A stretch of DNA of 58,886 bases from contig JAJDNX010000111.1 in assembly GCA_022340485.1 (NCBI GenBank), positions 1-58,886 on the forward strand, written 5' to 3'. The stretch's first letter is position 1. Each line of letters begins with the position of its first letter. The notes under the pieces are model-generated. The model ran no database searches. It was not told where the DNA came from and saw only the letters and a list, made by a program, of their open reading frames with translations. Of this stretch, positions 1 through 8,401 are shown in pieces. The position numbers and the translations under genes are program-made. This DNA is from Gammaproteobacteria bacterium (lineage in GTDB: Bacteria > Pseudomonadota > Gammaproteobacteria > UBA9214).

Positions 1-849
1 GCGAATCTCTCGGTTCTATCGACGCTTACTGGATCCGAAGACGTGATTCTGCTGGATGCCGACTGTCATGCAAGTATCTACGATGGCACCCGTCTCGGCA
101 ACGCACAGGTGATCCGTTTCCATCATAACAACCCGGGAGATCTTGAGAAGCGACTAAAACGACTCGGTGACCGCGCGGCGAACACCCTCGTGGTAGTGGA
201 AGGAATCTACAGCATGCTCGGTGACCGGGCACCGCTGCGCGAGATCGTTGAGGTCAAGAGCCAGTATGGGGCCTCCCTGCTGGTGGACGAAGCCCATTCC
301 CTGGGAGTTCTCGGCCAGCATGGCAGGGGTCTTGCTGAAACGGTTGGTGTCGAGGCCGAGGTGGACTTCATCACCGGTACCTTTAGCAAAAGCCTGGGCT
401 CAATCGGTGGATTCTGCGTCAGCCGCTGGCCGGAGCTGGAATCTGTGCGCTATGCCATGCGGCCCTATATATTTACCGCATCCGCTTCACCGTCGTTGAT
501 ATCCTCGACCCGCAAGGCACTAGAGATTCTCAGCGGTAGCACCGGGCTACGCAAAAAACTCTGGGACAACGCAACACAACTGTACCAGGGGCTATTGGCA
601 CTGGGTTTTGAACTCGGTCCAGAGATCAGCCCGGTGATAGCGGTGCGGCTACCGGCATCCGCTGGAGAGGTTACCGCACTATGGAGTCAATTACTGTCGG
701 GGGGGATCTATGTCAACCTGGTCCTCCCCCCTGCGACCCCGGGTGGTATCCCCTTGCTGCGCTGCAGCCTCAGTGCTGCCCATAGCCAGGAGCAGATCGA
801 CAGCATCCTGAAGGCCTTTGCTGTGATCAGTGAAAAGCTGCGCCCATAG
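1..849 (+). CDS. PLP-dependent alpha-oxoamine synthase, serine palmitoyltransferase-like (5' end outside window)
   Basis: The reading frame is open from the first base, so the N-terminus lies outside the window; 282 residues and the stop are seen. The family condenses an amino acid with an acyl-CoA or acyl-ACP using pyridoxal phosphate. Visible hallmarks are a DADCHASIYDG segment (cofactor-stacking His), LLVDEAHSLGVLG (the Asp that binds the pyridine nitrogen) and TFSKSLGSIGGF, whose Lys should form the Schiff base. The TFSKS-x-GGF form resembles bacterial serine palmitoyltransferase more than BioF (GTLGKA) or Kbl. An ABC lipid-type exporter follows 72 bp downstream on the same strand. Family membership is secure; the substrate (serine, glycine, alanine or threonine-derived) is inferred and open. 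Confidence 0.8.
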   Translation, partial: ANLSVLSTLTGSEDVILLDADCHASIYDGTRLGNAQVIRFHHNNPGDLEKRLKRLGDRAANTLVVVEGIYSMLGDRAPLREIVEVKSQYGASLLVDEAHSLGVLGQHGRGLAETVGVEAEVDFITGTFSKSLGSIGGFCVSRWPELESVRYAMRPYIFTASASPSLISSTRKALEILSGSTGLRKKLWDNATQLYQGLLALGFELGPEISPVIAVRLPASAGEVTALWSQLLSGGIYVNLVLPPATPGGIPLLRCSLSAAHSQEQIDSILKAFAVISEKLRP

Positions 850-921
850 CCTTAAGTCTCCATGCTGGTATAGGGTATTCACGCATAAACTACACAGGTC
901 CTTTCAGATAACCTTACGGCC

Positions 922-2655
922 ATGCACCTGCTGAAGACCTTTGCCCGCGCCTACCCGTTGCAGAGTGCCATCATGCTAGTCGCGCTGCTGGTTGCTGGCC
1001 TGGTCGAGGGCCTCAGTCTGACCGCGCTATTGCCATTGTTGAACCGTGTCCTGGTCAAACCAGGCTCACTCGTGAATGATGCGGCAACGATTGCGGCTGA
1101 CCCCCGCTCCGATGTAGGGAATGCACTTCTGAGTGGCATCGAGGCCATGGGCTTGACTCCCAGTGTCGAGTTGCTGCTGCTGGTTATCGTAGTTGGCTCC
1201 ATCATGAAGGGGGGCCTCGTCCTGCTGGCCAAGAAAAAGGTTGGCTATATCGTGGCGCAGGTCTCCACCGACCTGCGCCTGTCAATGCTGCGAGCAATGC
1301 TGGCATCGCGATGGGAATATTTTCTGCATCAGCAGGTCGGTCAGCTGACCAATTCCATGTCAATTGAGGCTGTCAGGGCGGCTAATGCTTACCTGTATGG
1401 AGCTACCCTGATATCACAACTCATTCAGGCACTGGTTTACGTCACTATCGCCACCATGCTGATGTGGCAGGCGGCTCTGTTTTCTTTTCTGATGGGCATT
1501 ATCATCTATGTAGCCTTGAACCGACTGGTCACAATGGCCCGCAAGGCCGGCAAACGTCAGACAACATTGACCAAGCTGATGATTGCGCGTCTCACAGATA
1601 CGCTACTCTCGGTCAAGCCACTGAAGGCGATGGGACGGGAGGGCCTGGTCGATACCGTACTGGCGTCGGAAACGAAAAATATTAACCGCGCCTTGCGCCG
1701 CGAGGTAGTGAGCACCGAGTTCCTGGCAGCCGGACAGGAGATACTGTTCGCGCTGGTACTGGTGATCGGGATCTATATCACACTGGTGAAGTGGGAGCTG
1801 CCGGTTGCGACGGTGATGGTACTGGGTTTTCTGTTGTCCAGGATATTACGGAGGACCGGCCAGGTACAACGCAGCTACCAGAAGATGGCCGTCTCCGAGT
1901 CTGCCTACTGGTCTATCCAGAAAACCATCAAGAAGGCCGAGCGGGCACGGGAAGATCTGGGGGGCGATTACACACCAACCCTTGAGCAGGGCATCGAGTT
2001 GCGGGATGTCAGTTTCTCCTACGATGCCAAGAAGATACTGGATACGATAAACCTCAACATCCCGGCGGGTTCGTTTACCGCCATTATCGGGCCGTCAGGC
2101 TCAGGCAAAACCACCTGTCTCGATCTGATCATCGGCTTACTACAACCGGACAGTGGCACACTGCTGGTCGATGGCGTTGCCCTGATGGAACTTGACATGC
2201 GGAGCTGGCGGCGCATGATCGGATACGTCCCGCAGGAGACAGTTCTGCTGCACGATTCGGTGCTCAACAATGTGGCACTGGGAGATCCAGGTATCAGTGA
2301 AGCCGATGTTATTTCGGCCCTGCGGGAGGCCGGTGCCTGGGGATTCGTAGAAAAGCTGTCCGGGGGTATACATGAAATTGTGGGTGAACGGGGCGGCAAA
2401 CTGTCTGGCGGTCAGCGGCAGCGTATCATGATTGCACGTGCCCTGGTTCACCGACCGCGGCTGCTGATACTCGACGAGGCGACCTCTGCGCTTGATCCAC
2501 AGAGTGAAATGGCGATTTGCGAGACGCTGCGCAAGTTGGTTGGCGCGCATACCATCCTTGCGATCTCACACCAACCTGCCCTGTTGAATGCCGCCGAGCG
2601 TGCCTACCGCTTGCAGGACGGGCATGCACAACTGGTAAAGGGGGTTACTGAGTAG
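922..2655 (+). CDS. ABC exporter, fused permease and ATPase, MsbA-like
   Basis: This 577-residue half-transporter has an N-terminal membrane domain (hydrophobic stretches near residues 10-40, 85-105, 150-185 and 265-290) and a C-terminal ATPase. Walker A is GPSGSGKTT at about residue 390, the signature LSGGQRQR is at about 494 and Walker B LLILDEATSALD is at about 514. It should act as a homodimer in the inner membrane and flip a lipid, glycolipid or peptide. The length fits the MsbA/type I exporter class. Its place after the oxoamine synthase and before a GT-B-like transferase suggests export of a lipid-linked product, but the cargo cannot be read from sequence. Confidence 0.88.
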   Translation: MHLLKTFARAYPLQSAIMLVALLVAGLVEGLSLTALLPLLNRVLVKPGSLVNDAATIAADPRSDVGNALLSGIEAMGLTPSVELLLLVIVVGSIMKGGLVLLAKKKVGYIVAQVSTDLRLSMLRAMLASRWEYFLHQQVGQLTNSMSIEAVRAANAYLYGATLISQLIQALVYVTIATMLMWQAALFSFLMGIIIYVALNRLVTMARKAGKRQTTLTKLMIARLTDTLLSVKPLKAMGREGLVDTVLASETKNINRALRREVVSTEFLAAGQEILFALVLVIGIYITLVKWELPVATVMVLGFLLSRILRRTGQVQRSYQKMAVSESAYWSIQKTIKKAERAREDLGGDYTPTLEQGIELRDVSFSYDAKKILDTINLNIPAGSFTAIIGPSGSGKTTCLDLIIGLLQPDSGTLLVDGVALMELDMRSWRRMIGYVPQETVLLHDSVLNNVALGDPGISEADVISALREAGAWGFVEKLSGGIHEIVGERGGKLSGGQRQRIMIARALVHRPRLLILDEATSALDPQSEMAICETLRKLVGAHTILAISHQPALLNAAERAYRLQDGHAQLVKGVTE

Positions 2656-2665
2656 CATTCCTGTT

Positions 2666-3937
2666 ATGGCTCCAGCCGCATCCAGAATCCAGGTGTGTGC
2701 TTTGCGATGCCCCCATCAGCTGTTAGACTTTATACCCCTTCCCACACAGCCTTTGATTTCACACCCCTCAGCCGGGAATTGTCCAGTGCGAATCGGATTT
2801 CTGTTCAATCATTTCTTTCCCCACCAGGTACCGCACGCAGCGCCCTATGCGTTCGAGCTTTCGCGCCGTAATCCAGGCTTTGAAGTCATCATCGCATGCT
2901 CATCGAGAGCTGAAATGCAACTGGCCCGGCGTATTGGCCAGCTCTATCCCGGCCACCACTGCACCTTCAAGTCCATTCGTCCCTCCTGGGCTTACCGCCT
3001 AATCGATCCCCTGGTCTCGCCGTATACATTCACGCGAAAGAAGATGGTTCTGAAGAACAACCTGGATTTCTTCCGCAGCCTGGATGCACTGGTAGCACCT
3101 GAGCGCCACTGCATGCGATTGCGGACGCTCTACAAGCTCGCAGGGGTAAGGATGATTCACGCACGCCACGGTGCCGGAGACCGAGAGGGCGGCTTCGATG
3201 ACCGCTCCGGTGCATTCGACCTGACGCTGCTACCCGGCCAGAAATATGTCGACCGTCTGCAGGAGATCGAGGCCCTGCGCCCGGGTGCCTATGCAGTCGT
3301 CGGCTGGCCCAAGTTCGAGGTCGTTCGCGGCCTCAACCCCAAGCCAGTGCGCCTCTTCGACAACGACAATCCGGTGGTTATCTACAACCCGCATTTCGAC
3401 CAGAGGGTGTCCTCCTGGGAGAAGATGGGCTTGCAGGTGCTGGACTTCTTCGTTGACAACCCGGACTACAACCTGATCTTCGCACCGCATGTCGTACTGT
3501 TCAAACGGCATGCACGACACCAGGGATACCTGCCGAAGAAGTACCGCAAGATCCCCAACATTCTGATTGATACCGGCAGTGTCGCCTCGACCGACATGAG
3601 CTATATCCTGAATTCTGACATCTATCTGGGTGATGTGAGCAGCCAGGTCTATGAATTCCTGCTCGAGCCGCGACCGTGCATTCACCTGAACGCACATCAT
3701 GTTGACTGGCAGGGCAACCCCTACTACCTGCATTTCACGCTCGGCCAGGTGGTCGACGATGTCGAAAAGCAACTGGGCCCTGCGCTGGAGCGTGCATTCG
3801 ACACCCACAAGCAATACCTGGACGAACAGCGACGCGCCTTCGCCTACACCTTTCACACCGAGGCCGGCAGCACAGCTGCGCAGCGCGGCGCCGATGCTAT
3901 TGCCCGGTTTCTTAGCAAGCCCGAAAGAGGCTCCTGA
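2666..3937 (+). CDS. CDP-glycerol glycerophosphotransferase-like GT-B protein
   Basis: The protein starts 10 bp after the ABC exporter. From about residue 41 it shows a GT-B-like fold pattern (RIGFLFNHFFPHQVPHA), then HARHGAGD near residue 169, VVGWPKFEVV near 213 and DIYLGDVSSQVYEFLL near 318, which together match the teichoic-acid type CDP-glycerol:polyglycerophosphate transferase family. The first 40 residues look unconserved, there is no good ribosome-binding site before the ATG, and a GTG at 2786 would give 384 residues; the start is therefore uncertain. The family transfers glycerol-phosphate or related polyols to lipid or polysaccharide acceptors. The neighbours suggest a role in cell-surface lipid or glycan modification. 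The function is inferred. Confidence 0.65.
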   Translation: MAPAASRIQVCALRCPHQLLDFIPLPTQPLISHPSAGNCPVRIGFLFNHFFPHQVPHAAPYAFELSRRNPGFEVIIACSSRAEMQLARRIGQLYPGHHCTFKSIRPSWAYRLIDPLVSPYTFTRKKMVLKNNLDFFRSLDALVAPERHCMRLRTLYKLAGVRMIHARHGAGDREGGFDDRSGAFDLTLLPGQKYVDRLQEIEALRPGAYAVVGWPKFEVVRGLNPKPVRLFDNDNPVVIYNPHFDQRVSSWEKMGLQVLDFFVDNPDYNLIFAPHVVLFKRHARHQGYLPKKYRKIPNILIDTGSVASTDMSYILNSDIYLGDVSSQVYEFLLEPRPCIHLNAHHVDWQGNPYYLHFTLGQVVDDVEKQLGPALERAFDTHKQYLDEQRRAFAYTFHTEAGSTAAQRGADAIARFLSKPERGS

Positions 3938-4010
3938 CAACCAAGTCTGGATCGCCATGATTCCCATCCGGCATCTGCAACTTCAGCCCCGCAAATAGGT
4001 ACTGAAGCAG

Positions 4011-4066
4011 CCCGATGAAAATATCCCTGCGACAAAGAAGCCTCCGTTTTTATAATATTCATCGGG
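4011..4066. repeat. Inverted repeat between convergent surface genes
   Basis: Arms CCCGATGAA (4011-4019) and TTCATCGGG (4058-4066) are perfect 9-bp complements separated by 38 bases that include a T5 run. It lies in the 208-bp gap between the plus-strand transferase and the minus-strand gene ending at 4146. It could be a weak bidirectional terminator or a relic of an insertion boundary. Nothing else is recognisable in the gap. Confidence 0.4.
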
Positions 4067-4145
4067 TGCGGGAGGATGTGTGCGCACAAGTGTTCTATGA
4101 ACACAGTCCCTGCGCAAAACTTGCGCTGCCATTTGGCGAGTGCAA

Positions 4146-5072
4146 TCAACTATTCAGGAGACGGGTAACAAAATTTTCCGGTGAATATTCGTAGAGCACC
4201 TCTGCCGCAATGGGTTCCTGGCTTGAATTTAAAAACATGGCTATTTCACTGCTTGTGGTTGCCTCGTTCAGTATCAGTACATTGTTTGCATTGTAAAGCG
4301 CTGTTTTCTTGATGGCAGCATTGGTTGTTATGATTTTTTTCCCGTAGAGTGCAGCCTCGATTGGCCTTAATGACAGTCCCTCCTGGCTGTCTTGTGTGAT
4401 ATCAAGCAGACACTTTGAATTTGCAACCAGTGACAGATACTCTTGATAGGAAATCAACTTTATTCCGCCACTGCCCGTAACCCTTGAGAGCACCTTGAAA
4501 CCGGCGTCTGAAAGCGCGGCGTGCAGTTGATCCACGAGGGATTTTCTGCCTTTGTCACGCCCAACAAAAAGCAAATCGATTTCTGCTTCAGGGGTGCTTT
4601 GCAGGTGAAATTTTCTGACAAACTGGGAATAATGGTTAAGTGAATATGCCTTGCAGTCCGCTTCATCAAAGGACCAGATTGCAATGCCTTTTTCCTTCAA
4701 GCGTGATATTCCGTGCAGCAGATTTTTGTTTCTGGCCACTATGTTTCTGCAAATAATGGCCGCCTGAAAAGTAATCGGAATCTCGCTTAATATCCGCGTC
4801 AGATTTGCTTTTCCCTGAAAAAAGAACAAGCCTTCCGGGTGTTTTCTCGTCAGCTTTCTAATCAATCTTTTCAGCTGATAGTGTCTAGCTGTTTTGGACC
4901 ACCTAGCCAGTAGATTACCTTGATACTGGCTTTTTTTTAAATTGATGACATTTACCGTTATACTCCCGACCTGACCGATACCAAGAGATTGTTCATCGTA
5001 GTCTGGCCAGAAACCGACAAAATAAGCCGCTTTCTGTGGCAATTTCGAATTATTTTGGGTTCTCATCTGCAA
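4146..5072 (-). CDS. Putative glycosyltransferase of surface polysaccharide synthesis
   Basis: This 308-residue protein is soluble and not clearly assignable. The middle part has IDLLFVGRDKGRKSLVDQL and the later part SKCLLDITQDSQEGLSLRPIEA, a pattern seen in GT-B proteins of lipopolysaccharide clusters where the late Glu and Arg-Pro-Glu segment binds the sugar nucleotide. I recall similar proteins annotated as core biosynthesis RfaS-like, but I cannot verify that here. The gene is visibly AT-richer than its neighbours and diverges from the gene at 5121. This composition suggests horizontal exchange. The gene is real on length and context; the function is tentative. Confidence 0.55.
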   Translation of the reverse strand: MQMRTQNNSKLPQKAAYFVGFWPDYDEQSLGIGQVGSITVNVINLKKSQYQGNLLARWSKTARHYQLKRLIRKLTRKHPEGLFFFQGKANLTRILSEIPITFQAAIICRNIVARNKNLLHGISRLKEKGIAIWSFDEADCKAYSLNHYSQFVRKFHLQSTPEAEIDLLFVGRDKGRKSLVDQLHAALSDAGFKVLSRVTGSGGIKLISYQEYLSLVANSKCLLDITQDSQEGLSLRPIEAALYGKKIITTNAAIKKTALYNANNVLILNEATTSSEIAMFLNSSQEPIAAEVLYEYSPENFVTRLLNS

Positions 5073-5120
5073 AATGACCTTTCCATACTACCTTCAGCAT
5101 CAGCCGCACAAAGTTAAGCC

Positions 5121-5900
5121 ATGAATAGTGAAATACAAGAACCTGTCAGGATTTTCGTTGGCACATCACCCAATGGAGAGGATGCCGAGGCGGAAATGGT
5201 ACTGGAGTACTCCCTGCGAAAACACACTACCCGGCCACTCGATATCACCTGGATGAGACTCTCCAGAGACCCACGGTCGATCTGGTATAGCGGCAAGTAT
5301 GGCAGGAGTGGCTGGCGCATAGGCAAATGGACGACACCCTTTACCGGCTTTCGCTGGGCCATTCCGGAAGCCTGCAACTTTCAGGGAAAAGCCATTTACA
5401 TGGATGTTGATATGGTCAATTTACATGATATCAGCGAATTATACAGCCTCACCTTTGCGCAAGACAAAGCCATCATGGCTCGACCCGGCCTTAAATCGAA
5501 TTACAGATTTTGCGTCATGCTGATGGACTGCGAGAAGCTGAAAACCATCATACCCCCGGCAAAAAAACTGCAACGACTTAGGGACGGGCATCGCCATATC
5601 ACCGATACGTTACTCAGCTCCGAGTATATACAGACGCTTGATCGACGCTGGAATTGTCTGGATGGCGAAGACCTGGCGATCGATGAAATCTGGCACCTGC
5701 ACTACACAAAGATGGCCTCCCAGCCGTGGAAGCCCGCATGGTATCCAGGCGTAACAGAAGAACATGCCCGGCCTGAAATTGCTGACCTCTGGTTTCAGTA
5801 CAAAGAGGAAGCCATGGCCAATAGCTGGTGGCCCAAAAAACCAGACATTCCCTTTGGCGCACTAAATATCCACCTTCGCAAGGGCAGGAAAAAAGCGTGA
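5121..5900 (+). CDS. GT-A type glycosyltransferase-like protein with DVD motif
   Basis: The 259-residue product begins IFVGTSPNGEDAEAEMVLEYSL, a Rossmann-like start typical of GT-A enzymes of the family 8 type, and carries AIYMDVDMVN with Asp95-x-Asp97 as the probable metal and sugar-nucleotide site. A late WHLHYTKM segment fits the conserved His found near the C-terminus of such enzymes. No signal peptide or membrane segment is seen, so a cytoplasmic role on a surface glycan is likely. It is divergent from the gene at 5072 and convergent with the SGNH gene ending at 5929. Donor and acceptor are unknown. Confidence 0.6.
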   Translation: MNSEIQEPVRIFVGTSPNGEDAEAEMVLEYSLRKHTTRPLDITWMRLSRDPRSIWYSGKYGRSGWRIGKWTTPFTGFRWAIPEACNFQGKAIYMDVDMVNLHDISELYSLTFAQDKAIMARPGLKSNYRFCVMLMDCEKLKTIIPPAKKLQRLRDGHRHITDTLLSSEYIQTLDRRWNCLDGEDLAIDEIWHLHYTKMASQPWKPAWYPGVTEEHARPEIADLWFQYKEEAMANSWWPKKPDIPFGALNIHLRKGRKKA

Positions 5901-5928
5901 CCACGATGCACTTCCCCGGACGGAATCC

Positions 5929-7197
5929 TTAGGGCGCTGATATTTTCTGAAAAATGCATGACGCCAGAATATCATTGCCCTGTGGAGAATAATGGGTTGC
6001 ATCAACATAGCTTCCCTGTAATCCAGCCTCGGAGATTGCACGGGAGCAATCTTCCATCATCAAGAACCCCTGACTGATTGCTTGACGGATTCTTGAATCA
6101 ACACCGCTGTAAACAGCAAAATAATCCGACGCGTAAAAATCCGGGAGTAAAAATTCCTGGTTGGGTTCAAGCAATCCTATTGGTTGGTATATGAAGTGTG
6201 CATCAAAGCCAAAGGAATCCCCCAGTTGCCGGACAAAGGAAATATTTTCCTTGTAATACTGAATGATTTCATTGGCAAGTTCGTCAATTCTGTTTTTGTG
6301 CAAGCTTGCCCAGTTGTAGTGAAAGTCCATTAACTCAAACCAGTTGTCCAGCCCATCCACATTTGCACTCTTGCGAATAAAGCCATCATCCGCATCATGC
6401 ATCCTGTTCAGGAAACGGTAGATTAAATGAGACACGGGAAAGCTGTATGCCAGGGCAAGCAACCTGTTCTTGTTAACCGGGACACCAAAAACAAGGGGAA
6501 CCTGACCCCTGTCAAGGATCAGACCCTGTGCACGGGGGGAATCGTGCAGTTCATAGGGTGATCGAGCAAAGGTCGTAACCTCATTCAGGCCATCGATAAA
6601 GATAACCGATTTGGGTCGATACCCCTTGCGCAGGAGATAAACAAGCTTGTCCACTTCTCTGATGGAGTCGTATGCCTGAGTTCCGAAATTGATATAGGTT
6701 TTCTCTTCATCGATCGCGTCTAAACGAGCGACTACGGTACTGTTATCAGGAACACCATCTCCGAAAGTCGTTGAACCACCGAACACAAAAGTCTGCACGT
6801 ACTGTTGCGTTAATAGATTTTGCACGAACTTATCCGACCAGCCGGACAAGTACCTTATTCCCTCTAACCCTACCTTGTAATAGGGCCGTGCCGCCCCTTC
6901 TGTGAAATGCAACACCGTATGTGGCCGGATTCCAGGCGCACTCACATAGGCTTCCAGGAGATGCTCGTCATTGGTATTAAATATCCTTTTTCTGATCGCA
7001 ATCCCTTCAGCGGACTCCTCATCCAGGAAGTAACGCGCGTCTGATACAGATAGCGGATGATGTTCAAGATAGAGCTGTGCACCTATGTTGACCGCAATAA
7101 ATAGCAACAGGGTAATGGCTGCGATCACGCACGTCGTCTTGAATAGCGTCGTTATCCATGTTGTTGCACTCATCAAATCGCGAAGCCGGGACTTCAA
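5929..7197 (-). CDS. Membrane-anchored SGNH/GDSL-like hydrolase or acyltransferase
   Basis: This 422-residue protein has one N-terminal membrane segment (about residues 20-42) and then an exported domain with the SGNH blocks in order: FGGSTTFG (Ser142), NFGTQAYDS (Gly172), DGLNE (Asn205) and DATHYSPQGN with Asp399 and His402. These are the expected catalytic Ser, oxyanion Gly and Asn, and the Asp-x-x-His pair. Members in polysaccharide clusters add or remove acetyl or acyl groups on glycans, which is the inference here. Its start codon overlaps the stop of the upstream glycosyltransferase (ATGA, 7194-7197), so the two are translated from one message. The base composition is lower in GC than uvrD or the atp genes. 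Confidence 0.72.
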   Translation of the reverse strand: MKSRLRDLMSATTWITTLFKTTCVIAAITLLLFIAVNIGAQLYLEHHPLSVSDARYFLDEESAEGIAIRKRIFNTNDEHLLEAYVSAPGIRPHTVLHFTEGAARPYYKVGLEGIRYLSGWSDKFVQNLLTQQYVQTFVFGGSTTFGDGVPDNSTVVARLDAIDEEKTYINFGTQAYDSIREVDKLVYLLRKGYRPKSVIFIDGLNEVTTFARSPYELHDSPRAQGLILDRGQVPLVFGVPVNKNRLLALAYSFPVSHLIYRFLNRMHDADDGFIRKSANVDGLDNWFELMDFHYNWASLHKNRIDELANEIIQYYKENISFVRQLGDSFGFDAHFIYQPIGLLEPNQEFLLPDFYASDYFAVYSGVDSRIRQAISQGFLMMEDCSRAISEAGLQGSYVDATHYSPQGNDILASCIFQKISAP

Positions 7198-8393
7198 ACG
7201 CTGCGCAAAAGCACGTCAAGGTAGCGCTCGACGGCACGGTCAATAGCATACTCGCGCGCCCTTGCCCGCAAGGCATCACGATCGATCGTTGCATCCAGGG
7301 TCTCAATAATCGCCTCCGCCAGTGCCGCATCATCACCCACCGGCACCAGACGACCGTAGCGGCCTCCGGCCAGGATCTCGTCCGGGCCGCTGGGACAGTC
7401 GGTGCTGACAATGGGGCAACCACAAGCCATGGCCTCGACGAGAACCCCTGGTGAACCCTCCCAGGCCGATGACAGCACGAACAATGACGCCCGCGACATC
7501 CATGCAAACGGGTTTTCGACGAAGCCATGCAGTTCAACATCCGCGGCAATCCCCAACTTCAGAACCAGCTGTTCAAGGCTGCGTCGTTTTCTACCTTCGC
7601 CTAGAATCACCAGATGTGCCGGTCGCCGTGCCCGCACCCGGGCAAAGGCCCGCAGCAGCGTCGCGAAATCCTTTGCAGGTGCCAATCGCCCCGCACCGAG
7701 GAGCAGTGGCGCTGCACCCGCTGCAACCCAGGCATGATCGAGTGGTGCCAAGGCAGCAGTTTCGATTTCGGGGGTATAGCTCGGATTCATGACTGCAAAC
7801 ACGCGATCTTGTGAGAGTGAGGTGTGATCGACGAGGTCATCCGCGATGCCCTGCGAAACCGTGATTACTGCATCGGCCCGGCCGTAGATATACCGCGCGA
7901 ACCTCAGGCGATGAGGACGCGGCCGCTCGCTAGCGCCGAGGTGGGACTCGGTGAGATGGTTACTGACGCGCAGCACCACCCGCACCGGAGCTTGTGAGAG
8001 CCGTGCAGCAATCACTGCGGTTAAATGCACATGGTTGGCAGCAGACAGCAACACATCCGGGCGCTCGCGCCATAGGTAGCGTGCCAATGCAAAGCCACTG
8101 GCCTTGATCCGACGCCGTCGCTTGCGACCCGCCAGGCGCAATAACACAGAATCTAGCACCACCAGCCGCACGCCCTCGGGCAGCTTACCGGCAAGGGGAC
8201 CCTCGGCCTCGACGACCACGAGGTCGACGCGGTGTCCGCGCTTTGCGAACCCCCCAGCAAGCGTCAGGGTGCGACGTGTTGCGCCACCACCAGACAGCCC
8301 AAAGATATAAATCGAAATGTGCTGCCCGCCAACCCTCACCCCGGTTACGGCTGCTTCATTCAGGGTGTCCGGATGCCTCCGCCGTGAGCCCAT
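7194..8393 (-). CDS. Family 4-type (GT-B) glycosyltransferase
   Basis: The 399-residue product has the two-domain GT-B plan: an N-terminal glycine-rich FGLSGGGATR loop (about 31-40) and a C-terminal donor-binding half with LLLGAGRLAPAKDF (about 230-243), LVILGEGRKR, and the E-x7-E motif Glu312 to Glu320 in WEGSPGVLVEA. It is a retaining nucleotide-sugar transferase of the type that builds O-antigen, capsule or exopolysaccharide. It sits 8 bp after the gene ending at 8402 and overlaps the SGNH gene by 4 bp, forming an operon on the minus strand. No clear ribosome site precedes the ATG; an in-frame GTG at 8336 is an alternative start. The specific sugar is unknown. Confidence 0.82.
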   Translation of the reverse strand: MGSRRRHPDTLNEAAVTGVRVGGQHISIYIFGLSGGGATRRTLTLAGGFAKRGHRVDLVVVEAEGPLAGKLPEGVRLVVLDSVLLRLAGRKRRRRIKASGFALARYLWRERPDVLLSAANHVHLTAVIAARLSQAPVRVVLRVSNHLTESHLGASERPRPHRLRFARYIYGRADAVITVSQGIADDLVDHTSLSQDRVFAVMNPSYTPEIETAALAPLDHAWVAAGAAPLLLGAGRLAPAKDFATLLRAFARVRARRPAHLVILGEGRKRRSLEQLVLKLGIAADVELHGFVENPFAWMSRASLFVLSSAWEGSPGVLVEAMACGCPIVSTDCPSGPDEILAGGRYGRLVPVGDDAALAEAIIETLDATIDRDALRARAREYAIDRAVERYLDVLLRSV

Positions 8394-8401
8394 AAACAGC
8401 G

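Noticed and set aside
3230-3967. Open frame of 245 codons antisense to the CDP-glycerol-transferase-like gene
   Set aside because: No motif, and the plus-strand frame has family motifs.
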